Below, one piece after another: positions 50,889-61,330 of a stretch of DNA of 64,000 nucleotides (position 1 is the stretch's first letter; each line of letters begins with the position of its first letter). The stretch comes from Trichomonas vaginalis G3. Taxonomy: Eukaryota; Parabasalia; Trichomonadida; Trichomonadidae. The translations under genes were made by a program, and so were the position numbers. A model generated the notes under the pieces. It was not told where the DNA came from and did no database searches. It saw only the letters and a program-made list of their open reading frames with translations. The DNA lies in NCBI RefSeq assembly GCF_026262505.1, contig NC_067203.1, forward strand, positions 22,487,411 to 22,551,410, read 5' to 3'.

Positions 50889-51254
50889 GAGAGAGGGTCA
50901 AAGTTGCTATTTGTCACTTTTCCACAAGAATATAATGGGGAAAAAGTTATCATATAGTTGATCTCATTCACTGAGGTGAGAGATGCATGTAGTGTAATGT
51001 TATAAACAGTGGGATTGCTGCTCTAAGTCCTAGGTTCGAGACACATTGGCTTCATTTTTCTCTTTTTTATTGACGTAAACTATTCAATTTTTGTGTTCTC
51101 CATTCAAATTTCAGAATTTTTTTTGCAGATTTCACGCTACATTCGAAGTTACCTTTTGTAACAACCACCACTGCCTACGAAAGACGAAAGTGTGTCACGA
51201 TTTCACCCGGAAATCCGACGGTTGTTTAAGAGTATGCACTTTTGTCACCTACTC
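50889..51254. mobile_element. 366-bp interspersed repeat, copy 2
   Basis: The same 366 bp as 13109-13474 with about three substitutions, flanked by a perfect 10-bp duplication CTAAGGATAA (50879-50888 and 51255-51264) that differs from the duplication at copy 1. The pol III box pair is at 50990-51000 and 51034-51042. One of the changes falls in the A box. Confidence 0.92.
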
Positions 51255-51264
51255 CTAAGGATAA

Positions 51265-51976
51265 TGTTTTGAATATATAAACAATAATACTTTGTCTGGA
51301 GAATTAAATTTGTGCTATCCAATTGTCAATTCTTTGAATTTTTTATAAAATGTACGATATTCCGACATTAGCCTCTTTAAATATAAACTACATGCATCAA
51401 AATATTAGTATGTAATGGCATTAAAGCGAATTTCCTAATTTCTTCTCAATTTAATTCCTAGAAAAACTTAGGAATTAATGATTGGAAATAGGTCAAAAAA
51501 TTCCTAATATAAAATTCATACTTATAATAAAATCAAAATTCGAAAATATCTATTTTTCAAAACACGCATCCAGAAGCAAAAAAATTCGAAAAAATCATTT
51601 TCTTATAAAACTCGCTGATTTTTCAATTTTTATGTGATTTGAAGTGATAGAATATATTATCATCTTATTAAAACATATACTTCATTGTTACATTCACAAA
51701 ATATTAATCAGAACACTAGGAAAAGTGGATTTTCGAAAAAAGACGATAACGATTATTTGCAAATCACCTCTCAATTTTGAGAGACTTTCAATTTTTACAA
51801 TGGACCCTTAACACGACTTTTTCCTCTCAATTTTCCTGATCTCTTGATCCCCTGATCCCCAATTTTTAAAATTTAAAAATTATCAATGGGGGTGAATAAT
51901 GGTAGATAACTCAATAGAGATAAATTTTGAGCATTATTCAAATTTTTGAATACTTTTTCAACATTTTTATTGTTGA
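51265..51976. other. Upstream region of the methyltransferase gene
   Basis: 712 bp, AT-rich, no open frame. TTTTTCAACATTTT at 51954-51967 supplies an initiator-like TCA 17 bases before the ATG at 51977. CTCTCAATTTTG occurs twice near 51770-51835. Confidence 0.5.
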
Positions 51977-52849
51977 ATGGAAGAGAAGTTTAGTTCCCAA
52001 GTCTCTCCAACTCTTTTGATTCCATTATACTATAGAGCCACAGAATCAAAAAGAGGAGAAGATGCTATTCTTCATGACCCAAAAGCAGTTGAATTAATTG
52101 GCAAAATTGATTACGATTTTTCAGTATATCCAATGGATATCAAACCATCTTTAGGATGCCCCGTACGTTCATGGTATTTTGATCAAAATATAATAGAATT
52201 TATTAAATCTCATCAAAATGAAGAAACATGCATAGTTGTCAATCTTGGATGTGGTCTTGATACTCGTATGGATAGAATTGAGTATTTGGCAAATAAAAAC
52301 AACGATTTTTCATTACAAAATGTCAAATTCGTTGAAATCGATCTTCCTGATGTCATTGAATACAGAGAAACCCTAATTCCACCTAAAGAGAATCAAATTC
52401 ATATTTCAATGTCAATCTTTGAAGTAAAATGGATGAGAGATTTACTAGAAAAATATGGAAAAGTCAATTACATTTTTGTTGCCGAAGGAGTTTTTCCATA
52501 TTTTGAAAATGAGACATTGAAGAAATTCTTTGATGATTTTGCGAACGAATTCGCTCCAGATAAAGTTAAAAATGTTGAATTATGGTTTGATACAACAGGA
52601 AGCAGTCTAATTAAGAAGAAAGAAAGTCAGCCGAAGCCATTAAAAGTTCATAAAGGCGCACCATTGAAAATGCAAGTTGATGATCCAAATGAATTTGAAA
52701 AATGGAATCCAAAGTATAAATTGATTAAAGCTAATACCTATCAGGATTTCTTCAAATGGCGTTGGGGAATTCTCTTTGGTTATTGCCTACCGCTCTTTCC
52801 TAGTATGATGAAAAAGTTTAGTTTCCTTTGTGGATTGAAATTGAACTAA
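51977..52849 (+). CDS. TcmP/LCMT-family S-adenosylmethionine O-methyltransferase
   Basis: 290 residues. The fold is that of the LCMT/TcmP family (PF04072), which methylates carboxyl or hydroxyl groups using S-adenosylmethionine. Visible motifs are YRATESKRGEDAILHDPKA at 18-36, the cofactor loop VVNLGCGLDTR at about 88-98, the acidic FVEIDLPDVI at about 117-126, and YIFVAEGVFPYFE at about 160-172. It resembles the bacterial TcmP-like subgroup more than eukaryotic LCMT1, so lateral transfer from bacteria is plausible, but a tree would be required. Substrate unknown. Confidence 0.82.
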   Translation: MEEKFSSQVSPTLLIPLYYRATESKRGEDAILHDPKAVELIGKIDYDFSVYPMDIKPSLGCPVRSWYFDQNIIEFIKSHQNEETCIVVNLGCGLDTRMDRIEYLANKNNDFSLQNVKFVEIDLPDVIEYRETLIPPKENQIHISMSIFEVKWMRDLLEKYGKVNYIFVAEGVFPYFENETLKKFFDDFANEFAPDKVKNVELWFDTTGSSLIKKKESQPKPLKVHKGAPLKMQVDDPNEFEKWNPKYKLIKANTYQDFFKWRWGILFGYCLPLFPSMMKKFSFLCGLKLN

Positions 52850-53314
52850 AACAATCAATAAGTAAAACATCATCTTTACTGAATTAATCTGTTATTATGT
52901 TTTTAACCATAAATGCGATGGATATTAAATAACAGGTAAGATATCGCATTTGTGAAGGCAATATATCAAAAAATTGCATCATTTATAGTTTGATTGTAAT
53001 TCAGCATTTGAATCATTAACAATAAATGAACCACTAGTCAATGATTAGTGTTAAGATATGAATGACAACTGTTCAATCTAAATCAGAAATAAACTAATAC
53101 GAAATATCATATAAATTTTTTACTCAGTAATAAAATAGATGGACAACACAGAAACAATTATAGCACTCAAGATGTGAGTATTGAATGTAATATCATGCAC
53201 TCTGGATATCAAATAATTAAAAGTATTGTCTTGAATTTGTACCCTTCCAATACATGATTTTACTGTATTGAACATATGATTTCTTTTTATCCATATAAAA
53301 TTTTGCGCGCGGAA
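52850..53314. other. Intergenic DNA, nothing recognised
   Basis: 465 bp, AT-rich. Ends in TTTTGCGCGCGGAA just before a candidate first exon. The 93-codon frame on the minus strand overlaps the next gene's promoter and is not supported. Confidence 0.5.
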
Positions 53315-54627
53315 ATGAGAAAATTTGTAAACAATCAAATAACGTACAATTGAAATTTTTTTTTCAGTTTTTTGTTTTGTACGGCGACCCAGACGAACCA
53401 ATCTTTAATATAGATTATGCAATTAAGTATGCACCCAACCTAGATCCAAACTTTGTTATTAACAAAATCATGTCTGGTGTTGACATTTTACTTGTTGATC
53501 CACAGATTTATCCAACACTTGTATCACCACTTTATGTATTTAGAGATATTTACACGGAGCAACACGAACCAGATCTTGTTAAAAAATGCAATTTTTTACT
53601 TGATTATATCGCAGAATATCCACATAGAGTTGAAATAGCAAGAACATTAATGAACAAACCTCCAGAACCGGAACCAATACCACCAGCACTCGAACCCGAT
53701 GAAGTAAATCGTATTGTTGATGACATAATTCAAACTGACAATATAAAGTACTATCCACGTGATGAACTTGAGTTAATCCTTGCAGAACTTCGTAAAAGAA
53801 GAGTAGAATATCAGGCCAAGGGTGAATACATCAATGCTCAAAAGGCTGATCAATATGCAAAAGCAATTATGACGTTTGGACAACTTGGAGCTGTGGAGCA
53901 ACTGCAAAACAACAAAGTAGAAGAAATAAGAGCCAAATTACAAGACGCCAAATCTCAGTTAGAGAATAACAAAGCGAAATGGGAAGAATTATACAATAAC
54001 TTGAGAAATCAAGCCAAAGAAGACCTTACACAAATCAATACTAAGTTCGAAGATGAAATACAAGAGATCAGCAAAGAGTTTAATAACGATTTACCCGCGC
54101 ATTTCAAAAAACCATCAAATCAGCTCTTACAACTTCGAAGAAGACAAAAAGCACTTGTAGAATCGAAGAGATACGATGAAGCTGCAACTACTAAAGAGAA
54201 CGCAGACCGCCTTGAAGAAGAAGAAAGAAGGAAAAACCTCGCAACATGGCATAAATCAATTCAGAAGAAAATTGACGCGAAAAAGAAGGACCAAATCAAG
54301 ACTTTGACGGCGAGAAAACAATTCTGGAAACGTGAAGAAGAAGCATTAGTTAACGAAGCGAATGTTGATGTTGAAAAAGCCCAACAATCAATAGAACACA
54401 TCAAAATAAACTTGAAACAAGCTGAGAAAGCGCAAAGTCTCGCAAATCAACTCAAAGAGAACTCTAAAGAAAACATAAAGAACAATGGAACGAAATTGCC
54501 TCCACTGCAGACAAAGACGAGAATGACTGATGCTGCTAACTTCAGACAGAGAGCAATTCTCAATGCACAGATTTATACAAGGCCTGCTGCAAGTCAACCT
54601 CCTGCTTCTCCTTCTGCGAAAAAATAA
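53315..54627 (+). CDS. Long coiled-coil protein with a candidate 41-nt intron
   Basis: The long frame is open from before 53350 to 54627 but contains no ATG until residue 41 (53470), inside a well-structured region (LYGDPDEPIFNIDYAIKYAP). A simple explanation is a 12-base first exon, ATG AGA AAA TTT (53315-53326), and an intron 53327-53367 (GTAAAC...TTTTTTTTTCAG), which joins in frame as MRKFFFVLYGDPDEP. The protein then has a helical globular start (residues 1-125) and a Lys/Glu/Gln coiled coil (about 125-390) with a Pro/Ala tail. Trichomonads have many such cytoskeletal-type proteins. No family name is offered. Start at 53470 is the alternative. Confidence 0.6.
53327..53367 (+). other. Candidate 41-nt spliceosomal intron
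   Basis: GTAAAC at the 5' side, a T9 tract and CAG at the 3' side; removing it keeps frame and supplies an ATG. It lacks the ACTAACACACAG 3' motif known from T. vaginalis introns, which is the main argument against it. Confidence 0.35.
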
Positions 54628-55194
54628 ATATTTGTTTGTTTTATTTTAATTTTTTATATTCATGTATAATATTTTTCTCATACAAATATTGATCTTTTCA
54701 GTTAAGGGTGCACACGAGAGGATCATGCAAACTTCAGAATTTAGAACCTTATTTTTAGGCATTATCTTGGCTACCTATTTAGGCTCGAAAAGCAAAAAAT
54801 ATCAAAAAATACAACTTGACTCCATTATGACCCTTTCATGGAGGTAGTTTTTATCCGCTAGTATTTTCCCTTTGAATCTCTTTACAATTCGAAATCAAAT
54901 TCAAACCTCAGTAGAAGAAAGGAAGAATCGACTTACTACGGTTGTAATACGAATAAATACATATATTTAATTATTTTTATTTACATAATAATTGTTTGAA
55001 GCTCATATTCCATCAAATTTTTAAATAAAAACATTAAAATGTTGAAAATGTTCATATATTTTAATAGGGTTTTGGCACTTTATTGAGGAATTACTACATA
55101 CATAGTCGAACTGAACTTGATATTTTGAAATTTAAATTATTTATCAAAATTAAAATTTAACTTGAAATTTATAATTATTTAGTCATATTTTGCA
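54628..55194. other. AT-rich intergenic DNA
   Basis: 567 bp. TTAAGGGTGCACACGAGAGG at 54701-54720 resembles the TTAAGGGTGCACCC edge of the R1 repeat, so a fragment of that family may lie here. No gene. Confidence 0.45.
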
Positions 55195-55750
55195 TAATTC
55201 TAAGTAGATTTTGTAAAAAATCAAGAAAGAAAAATTTTAACGTGCTTTATTTTTTCTTTTTTATAATAATACATATTATTATATAATTAACATATTCATA
55301 ATGTTTCACCCTTTCAAAAATATAATCCTCCTCCTCTCAAATAAACGTACATACGGGTGGCCTCTTTTTTCAAAAAATTAAAATTTGAAATTTTGGGCTC
55401 AAATATTAGAGATTTTTTCAACCTTCAACGATATATGTTGTCTATATCAGACCTCCTTTCTTTTTGATACTTAACATTGTTCCTAAATCTTAGCCGTTAA
55501 GGCTGTTCTGAAAATATTTTTTTTCGAAAAAATTCGAAAAAAATTCTTAAAATTCAAAAATCCCTTAATTCCTGAGGATTTTGGAAAAAAGTTTTTACAT
55601 GAACATGTGTATATTATATGAAGTATATTGATAAGGTAAAAATCAAATTTTATTGCATATTCATCGAGAAAATAAACTAACGAATCCCTCAAAATTGAGA
55701 GGGTAATCCTCCGCCTCTCAAATAAACGTACATACGGGTGCACCCTTAAT
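55195..55750 (-). repeat. Interspersed repeat family R1, copy B
   Basis: Reverse-orientation homologue of 48352-48906. The 37-bp motif occurs twice here too (55704-55740 and 55323-55359). A minus-strand frame (55483-55776) gives a peptide aligned with that of copy A (VHPYVRLFERRRITLSIL against MHPHVRLFESRRITLSIL). The left boundary is approximate. Confidence 0.8.
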
Positions 55751-56357
55751 CTGATTGATTTTTGATTCATTTCCATAGATTCAAAATATGTTCAAATTAT
55801 TGTTTCTCTTACATTGTTGTTCAAAATTGGACTTCTTCTGCGATTCTATAAGAATCTAGCATTCCCTTTTCTATGAAAGCTAAAGCAATACATATTGGGA
55901 ATGGTGTCCTGATAAATAAAGATTTGCTTGATTGAAAAATACCTTAGTGTTTGGGAACTTGATGTGCACAGCATTCATCTCATTTCTATGACAAATTTTC
56001 CTGTCTTCACCACTCTTTTCTGATGACTATCATTAAAAAGACTAACAAAAAAATTCTCAATTCCAGATTTCGATAGAATGAATGGATTCCATGTAATTTT
56101 GAATAATTCACGGTATCGACAAAGGCATTCACAGCAGCTATAAGTATGTTAAAATCCATGAGACCATCTATCAATAAATTAAAATTCGTATTCTTCTCAA
56201 AATGCGAACTCATAAAATAGAGTATGATAACAATGCCTATATTTTGAGAATGCATAGGTTTCACCATATGAAACCTTATATTGAGAAAAATAATTTTCGA
56301 AATTCTCTAAATTTAAACAAAACTAAACATTTATAAAAACAAACATAAAAAATAATA
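55751..56357. other. Intergenic DNA, nothing recognised
   Basis: 607 bp between the R1 repeat and the 3' end of the mannosyltransferase gene. Only short open frames (86 codons at 56007-56267) without features. Confidence 0.5.
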
Positions 56358-57986
56358 TCAACTTCTTGCTCTCCTTCTTGCTCTTCCTCTTCCTCTCCTA
56401 CCAGATTCTGGTGTTGGATCTGTATAATTTGGATCATTTTCGTGATATGCTTTCTTTTGAGAGGAAGCTTTAGAAGCCATGTAGTCATAATATTTGTGTC
56501 TTCCTGGTTTTCCATCTCTCCATGACTTGTTTAGAAGTCTCCATTCTCTGTTAACTCTTCCATTTCCGTAAATGAATGGGTTAATGATGAAATAGCCAAC
56601 AAGTCCTGCGAAGATGATGAAAACACAGGCAAATCCTTTCCAATATTTGGGAAGCCACAAATCTAAAGCACAGCCAAGACAACAAGAAGCAAACATAAGT
56701 GGAACATGGTAGTGGTACAAGAACATTGTACGTGGAACACCATAAAATGGTAAGTATGAAACCCAATATCCAACAATAAATCTTAATGCGTAAGGAAACT
56801 GTTTCTTTGACCAGAATCCAAGCATGCTAAGTATAACTCCTGAAAATGTCATGACGTATACGAATAAATTGCCACAGCAAACGAAATCTCCTTGCCATCT
56901 AGGGTAATACATGATCCATTTATCAAGTAGCAGCGGCCAATCGAATGGCCTTGACATACTATCATGCGGTTCAAAGTTCAAGCCATTAGAAATGAAAGTA
57001 CTTGAAATGACATCTAAAACTCTGAGAGTTAAAGGCGGCCAATGAACAAATTGTATGAAAGCAGTCTCATTATCTCGTTTTCTATCAATCAAACTGTAGG
57101 ATTCCCAGTCGGAATCGAATACATCTTCGGTTCCATATGGTAATACAGTAAAATGATAGGCCCAAATTGCAAAATGAATGAGGAGACCTGGCCAAAGTGA
57201 ATACCATATCCTTGAGCATACTTCTGCATATAAATCTATGTCAAAATCGAAATTTCGGAAAATAATAATTTCAACAATTTGAGTATAAGCTGTTAGAAAG
57301 ATAAGAGAGAGTGCAGTGTTCTTAATTGAGAAGGCGAGACCCATGAAAAATGATGAAATTTTCATCCATCTCCACCATTCTTTCGTTCTTGTATGTTTTG
57401 ATAGGAAAAGATTAATGAATATCATACTAAACATCGTATAAAAGTGTAATGTGCCATCTGTAAAAAGAAATTTTCCTTCTGCTATCATAGAAGTCTCAAT
57501 TGAGATTAAAAATCCCGAAGTAAATGCAGCAATTTTCGAAAATAGTGCTGATCTCATTGCAACATAGATCATGCATGGTACTAATGAGCTGTACATGATA
57601 GGAGTAATTCTAAGAGAAATGAAATTTTCATCTTTGTATCCTCTGTCGTATCCTTCAAACATTATGCTTCCATTGTACTCTTGAAGCCAATCCCAGAAGG
57701 CAAATTGTAATTTGGCGAATGGCGGATGGATATCAAAAAAATATTCGCCTTTAATGTAGCCATTTGTAAAATTTCCGAAATGGACTTCATCCCAAACGAC
57801 ATCTGGCGGATTTTGCGTGTTGTAAAGTCTTACATAATATCCTATCATTGATAAAATTATCATTAAAAGGAAATCGGACCATTCCATTGCAATGTGTAGC
57901 TTCGATGGGTTAATATATTCATGGAGTCTGTATAATCCAAGTCGATTTACAAAGCGAAAAATAATCCTGAAAGTTTTCTCAATCAT
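56358..57986 (-). CDS. Protein O-mannosyltransferase (PMT, GT39)
   Basis: A 542-residue ER membrane enzyme that transfers mannose from dolichyl-phosphate-mannose to Ser/Thr. The first lumenal loop has the catalytic WDEVHFGNF (residues about 65-73) and DIHPPFAKL (about 85-93) of the PMT family. About ten membrane segments follow, with lumenal HWPPLTLRV in the middle. The MIR domain of fungal and animal PMTs is absent, which shortens the protein. The C-terminus is basic (GRRGRGRARRRARS). It is divergently placed to the phosphodiesterase gene, and TCAATATAAAATC lies about 45 bases upstream. Confidence 0.85.
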   Translation of the reverse strand: MIEKTFRIIFRFVNRLGLYRLHEYINPSKLHIAMEWSDFLLMIILSMIGYYVRLYNTQNPPDVVWDEVHFGNFTNGYIKGEYFFDIHPPFAKLQFAFWDWLQEYNGSIMFEGYDRGYKDENFISLRITPIMYSSLVPCMIYVAMRSALFSKIAAFTSGFLISIETSMIAEGKFLFTDGTLHFYTMFSMIFINLFLSKHTRTKEWWRWMKISSFFMGLAFSIKNTALSLIFLTAYTQIVEIIIFRNFDFDIDLYAEVCSRIWYSLWPGLLIHFAIWAYHFTVLPYGTEDVFDSDWESYSLIDRKRDNETAFIQFVHWPPLTLRVLDVISSTFISNGLNFEPHDSMSRPFDWPLLLDKWIMYYPRWQGDFVCCGNLFVYVMTFSGVILSMLGFWSKKQFPYALRFIVGYWVSYLPFYGVPRTMFLYHYHVPLMFASCCLGCALDLWLPKYWKGFACVFIIFAGLVGYFIINPFIYGNGRVNREWRLLNKSWRDGKPGRHKYYDYMASKASSQKKAYHENDPNYTDPTPESGRRGRGRARRRARS

Positions 57987-58124
57987 TTTTATGCGAAATT
58001 TTAACAGTAAAGGAACATCTTATCCGAAAAGATTTTATATTGAGAGAGAAACATGTTTATAGACGAAAAAATTTTTTTTTCAATCGCGATAATTCAATAA
58101 AAATCTTATTTTCTGAATTATTAT

Positions 58125-58151
58125 AAAAGTGACACCAAGATTTGTCAAAAA
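58125..58151. promoter_or_regulatory. Divergent promoter motif pair (AAAAGTGACAC, TCAAAAA)
   Basis: AAAAGTGACAC (58125-58135) reads GTGTCACTTTT towards the mannosyltransferase gene. TCAAAAA (58145-58151) lies three bases before the phosphodiesterase ATG at 58154. This is the one place in the window where both recurring motifs sit together between divergent genes. Confidence 0.5.
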
Positions 58152-58153
58152 CG

Positions 58154-59494
58154 ATGAACCAGTCACCTCTCCTTGGAGATGATGATAAAAAGTGTACAAT
58201 TAGGCGCATAGCATACATATCTGTAATCACAACACTTTGCGTTGCTGCATTTATTGTAATTTTAGTTGGTATTCTTTTACCATCAAAAGAAATGCGTTTC
58301 ATTATGATTAATGATATCCATGTTGATCCAAAGTACAAGAACGATTCTATTGCTGACTATAATACATATTGCAGAGCTTCAAATGGTTCAAAAATTCCAA
58401 GACCTTTCGGACAATACATTTGCGATACTCCTAATGTTACATTCGAATCACTTTGCAACTTTTTACCAAAAGTTGAGAAGAATCCTGCTTTCATTGTCTT
58501 CGGAGGTGATTCATTAGGTCATTCTCTTGGCCCTTCAAGAGAACAGATTTCTGGTGCAATCCAATACCTGCTAAACAAGATGACTGCAAGCTATCCAAAC
58601 ATTCCAGTCTTATTCACAATAGGAAATAACGATCTTATTCCAAACTACGGTAACTTCACAAATGATCCAGATGATTTCGCATCACTTGCTGAGATATTTA
58701 AGAAATACATGAATACTGAGCAATATGATACCTTTAAGAAGGGAGGATTTTATTATCACGATATTCCATCTCAAAAACTTCGTATTTTACTTCTTAACAA
58801 CATCATTTATCACTGGCGTCATGGAGCTTATGACCCACAGAACCCAGATCCTTACAATCAGTTCGCTTGGATCAAAAATGTAACTCAAGATGCAGTAAAT
58901 AAGAAGATGAAGGTCGGAATTGTCATGCATACACCAACAGGTGTTGCCCATGATGATTACCAGCCAAACTATCATACAGAATACATCAAAACCTTCTATG
59001 ATACGATAAAAACATTTAATTACGAATTTATCCTCGTTTCTCATACTCATAAGGACCAATTCATCCCAATATGGAAGGCTGAGACCGAATTATACAGTCT
59101 TTGCGCTCCTGCTGTTACTCCTGCCCATCTTAATAATCCTGGCTTCCGTATTTACACTTTAAAGGGCGGATCAATGTTCAACTATCACCAGTACTTCGCA
59201 GACATCTCAACCAATCCACAGAATGACTTGGATTGGAGATTGGAGTACGATTTCAATTCATTATATGGAGTAACAGGAGTTTCCGTGGAAAATATTCGCG
59301 CAGTTGTTAAGAAATTGACAAATGATGTCGTAGAATTTTGGAAATATAGAGAAACTCTGTTTGCTAAGGCTAGTCTCGACATTTCGTTCTACAAGTGCAT
59401 CCTTACCGCTGTTACAGCAGAAGAAGCACATGAATGCAGAGATGGTCGCAATTCTATTCGTACAACCATCAACCCTAATTGGTATGATGAATAA
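58154..59494 (+). CDS. Acid-sphingomyelinase-like metallophosphodiesterase, membrane-anchored
   Basis: 446 residues from ATG 58154; the frame extends to a TTG at 58142, but TCAAAAACG directly upstream of the ATG decides the start. A single membrane anchor lies at about 22-48 (ISVITTLCVAAFIVILVGIL), so the enzyme domain faces outwards or the lumen. Metal-binding motifs of calcineurin-like phosphoesterases are in order: INDIHVDPKY, FGGDSLGHS, TIGNNDLIP, IVMHTPTG and LVSHTHKDQF. Many Cys in the second half (CRASNG, CDTPN, CILTA) suggest disulphides. ASM-like proteins hydrolyse sphingomyelin or nucleotide phosphodiesters; the substrate is open. Confidence 0.88.
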   Translation: MNQSPLLGDDDKKCTIRRIAYISVITTLCVAAFIVILVGILLPSKEMRFIMINDIHVDPKYKNDSIADYNTYCRASNGSKIPRPFGQYICDTPNVTFESLCNFLPKVEKNPAFIVFGGDSLGHSLGPSREQISGAIQYLLNKMTASYPNIPVLFTIGNNDLIPNYGNFTNDPDDFASLAEIFKKYMNTEQYDTFKKGGFYYHDIPSQKLRILLLNNIIYHWRHGAYDPQNPDPYNQFAWIKNVTQDAVNKKMKVGIVMHTPTGVAHDDYQPNYHTEYIKTFYDTIKTFNYEFILVSHTHKDQFIPIWKAETELYSLCAPAVTPAHLNNPGFRIYTLKGGSMFNYHQYFADISTNPQNDLDWRLEYDFNSLYGVTGVSVENIRAVVKKLTNDVVEFWKYRETLFAKASLDISFYKCILTAVTAEEAHECRDGRNSIRTTINPNWYDE

Positions 59495-60003
59495 ATAAAA
59501 TATATTTATAGTATTTCAAATTAATATTCTTTGTTCTTTTGGATATATAAATATTACTATATTAGCAATTGAATAAATGTGTAGTTACTAAAACTTCTAA
59601 ACTGTATCTTGATTTCATTTCGGCAATTCAGGAAGAATGATAATTAGATCTTATAGAATGATTCAAAATTGTATGTATACTGCTATTTTAGATTGCTATG
59701 GTTAATATTCTCACAAAAAATTGGTCATAATTTGCCTCAACGTTATTTTATTGTAGAATTGAATAAAAGTACAAGAAAACTAAGATGTGACTATATTCAC
59801 TCTCTAAAACCAATTTCGATGCAAAATTGAGAATGATTCAAAATTTGTTTCGAAAGGTTATTAATTCTTTATCATTGTAAGAGCAAATTAAACATCTCGA
59901 AAGAGGATACAGAAAATCTTATTTCATTATCAATTTATTCATAAATTCAAAGGGATTTCAACCACTTTGTAAAAATAAAAAATTCCAAATCTATTAGTGT
60001 AAT
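59495..60003. other. AT-rich 3' flank before the palindrome element
   Basis: 509 bp with no open frame. ATTAGTGTA at 59993-60001 resembles ATTAGTATA at 61252-61260 on the other side of the palindrome element and may be its target duplication. Confidence 0.5.
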
Positions 60004-61246
60004 AAACAGAAATTCATCAAAAGTGACAGCTCTCAATTTTTTGACATTTGTAAATTCTAAATTGAATGAGAAAAATGAAATAATACTAAGCATAATACAA
60101 TATTCTAGATTTAATTATAATTAGGAAAAAGTTAGTTTTGAGAGTACTTTTCATAGGCATATAGAATGAAATCTTCTGAAAAATAATATCACATAAACTC
60201 ATATTATTTTCTAATATATAACTATTTTATATAAAAATCAAATTCAATGATCTTAAAAGCGAAGGATAAGCCTCAAAATTTACGAATATAATGAGTGGGA
60301 ATATAATGCTTATCTATCATAAAACCATATGAAATATCAATTTTTGCTTTACGCCTAATTTTTGACGACAATTAGCAAAAAATGTTAAATGTTAACACTC
60401 AGTCCATTTGAATATGAAAAATAAAATTGACTTTGATTAAATGTTTTTATTTATCATGCAATTCTTCTTGCGACCAAAGATTTGAATAAAAGTTCAAAAA
60501 ATAAGATAGCTTAAAAAATAATATACGGTAGTGTTTACTAATAGATGAATAGTATATAAATTCTATTAAAATGGATTTGATCCAAAAAAATATATAAAAT
60601 TTGATCATAAATAAAATCGTTTTAAATTACCTCTTCATTTAAATTATAACAATTATTTTTGATTTTATATTTTTTTGGATCAAATCCATTTTAATAGAAT
60701 TTATATACTATTCATCTATTAGTAAACACTACCGTATATTATTTTTTAAGCTATCTTATTTTTTGAACTTTTATTCAAATCTTTGGTCGCAAGAAGAATT
60801 GCATGATAAATAAAAACATTTAATCAAAGTCAATTTTATTTTTCATATTCAAATGGACTGAGTGTTAACATTTAACATTTTTTGCTAATTGTCGTCAAAA
60901 ATTAGGCGTAAAGCAAAAATTGATATTTCATATGGTTTTATGATAGATAAGCATTATATTCCCACTCATTATATTCGTAAATTTTGAGGCTTATCCTTCG
61001 CTTTTAAGATCATTGAATTTGATTTTTATATAAAATAGTTTTATATTAGAAAATAATATGAGTTTATGTGATATTATTTTTCAGAAGATTTTGTGTTCTT
61101 CTTCAAAATTTTATTTTTTTATTAAAAAGAATCTTTACAAAATATACATTTACTTTAATTAATATTTAAAAACGTGCTCTATCAAAAGTTCCAAAAATTC
61201 AATATTTTAGCTTTTCTGAGGTGTCACTTTTGATGAATTTCTGTTT
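60004..61246. mobile_element. Foldback element with 426-bp palindrome arms
   Basis: The outer ends (60004-60028 and 61222-61246) are perfect 25-bp inverted copies that contain AAAAGTGACA. Inside, arms 60169-60594 and 60666-61091 are inverted copies over 426 bp with one mismatch seen and no length change, around a 71-bp spacer. The stretches between outer and inner repeats are unrelated to each other. No coding capacity. ATTAGT(G/A)TA next to both outer ends may be a 9-bp target duplication. Confidence 0.9.
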
Positions 61247-61330
61247 ACAACATTAGTATATAAGCCGAATGCTTTTAGAACCATTTTATCAATATGAATT
61301 TAATTTTACTTGTGAACTAAAAAAAAATAT

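Noticed and set aside
54662-54847. 61-codon frame after the coiled-coil gene
   Set aside because: No domain; overlaps what looks like a fragment of repeat R1.
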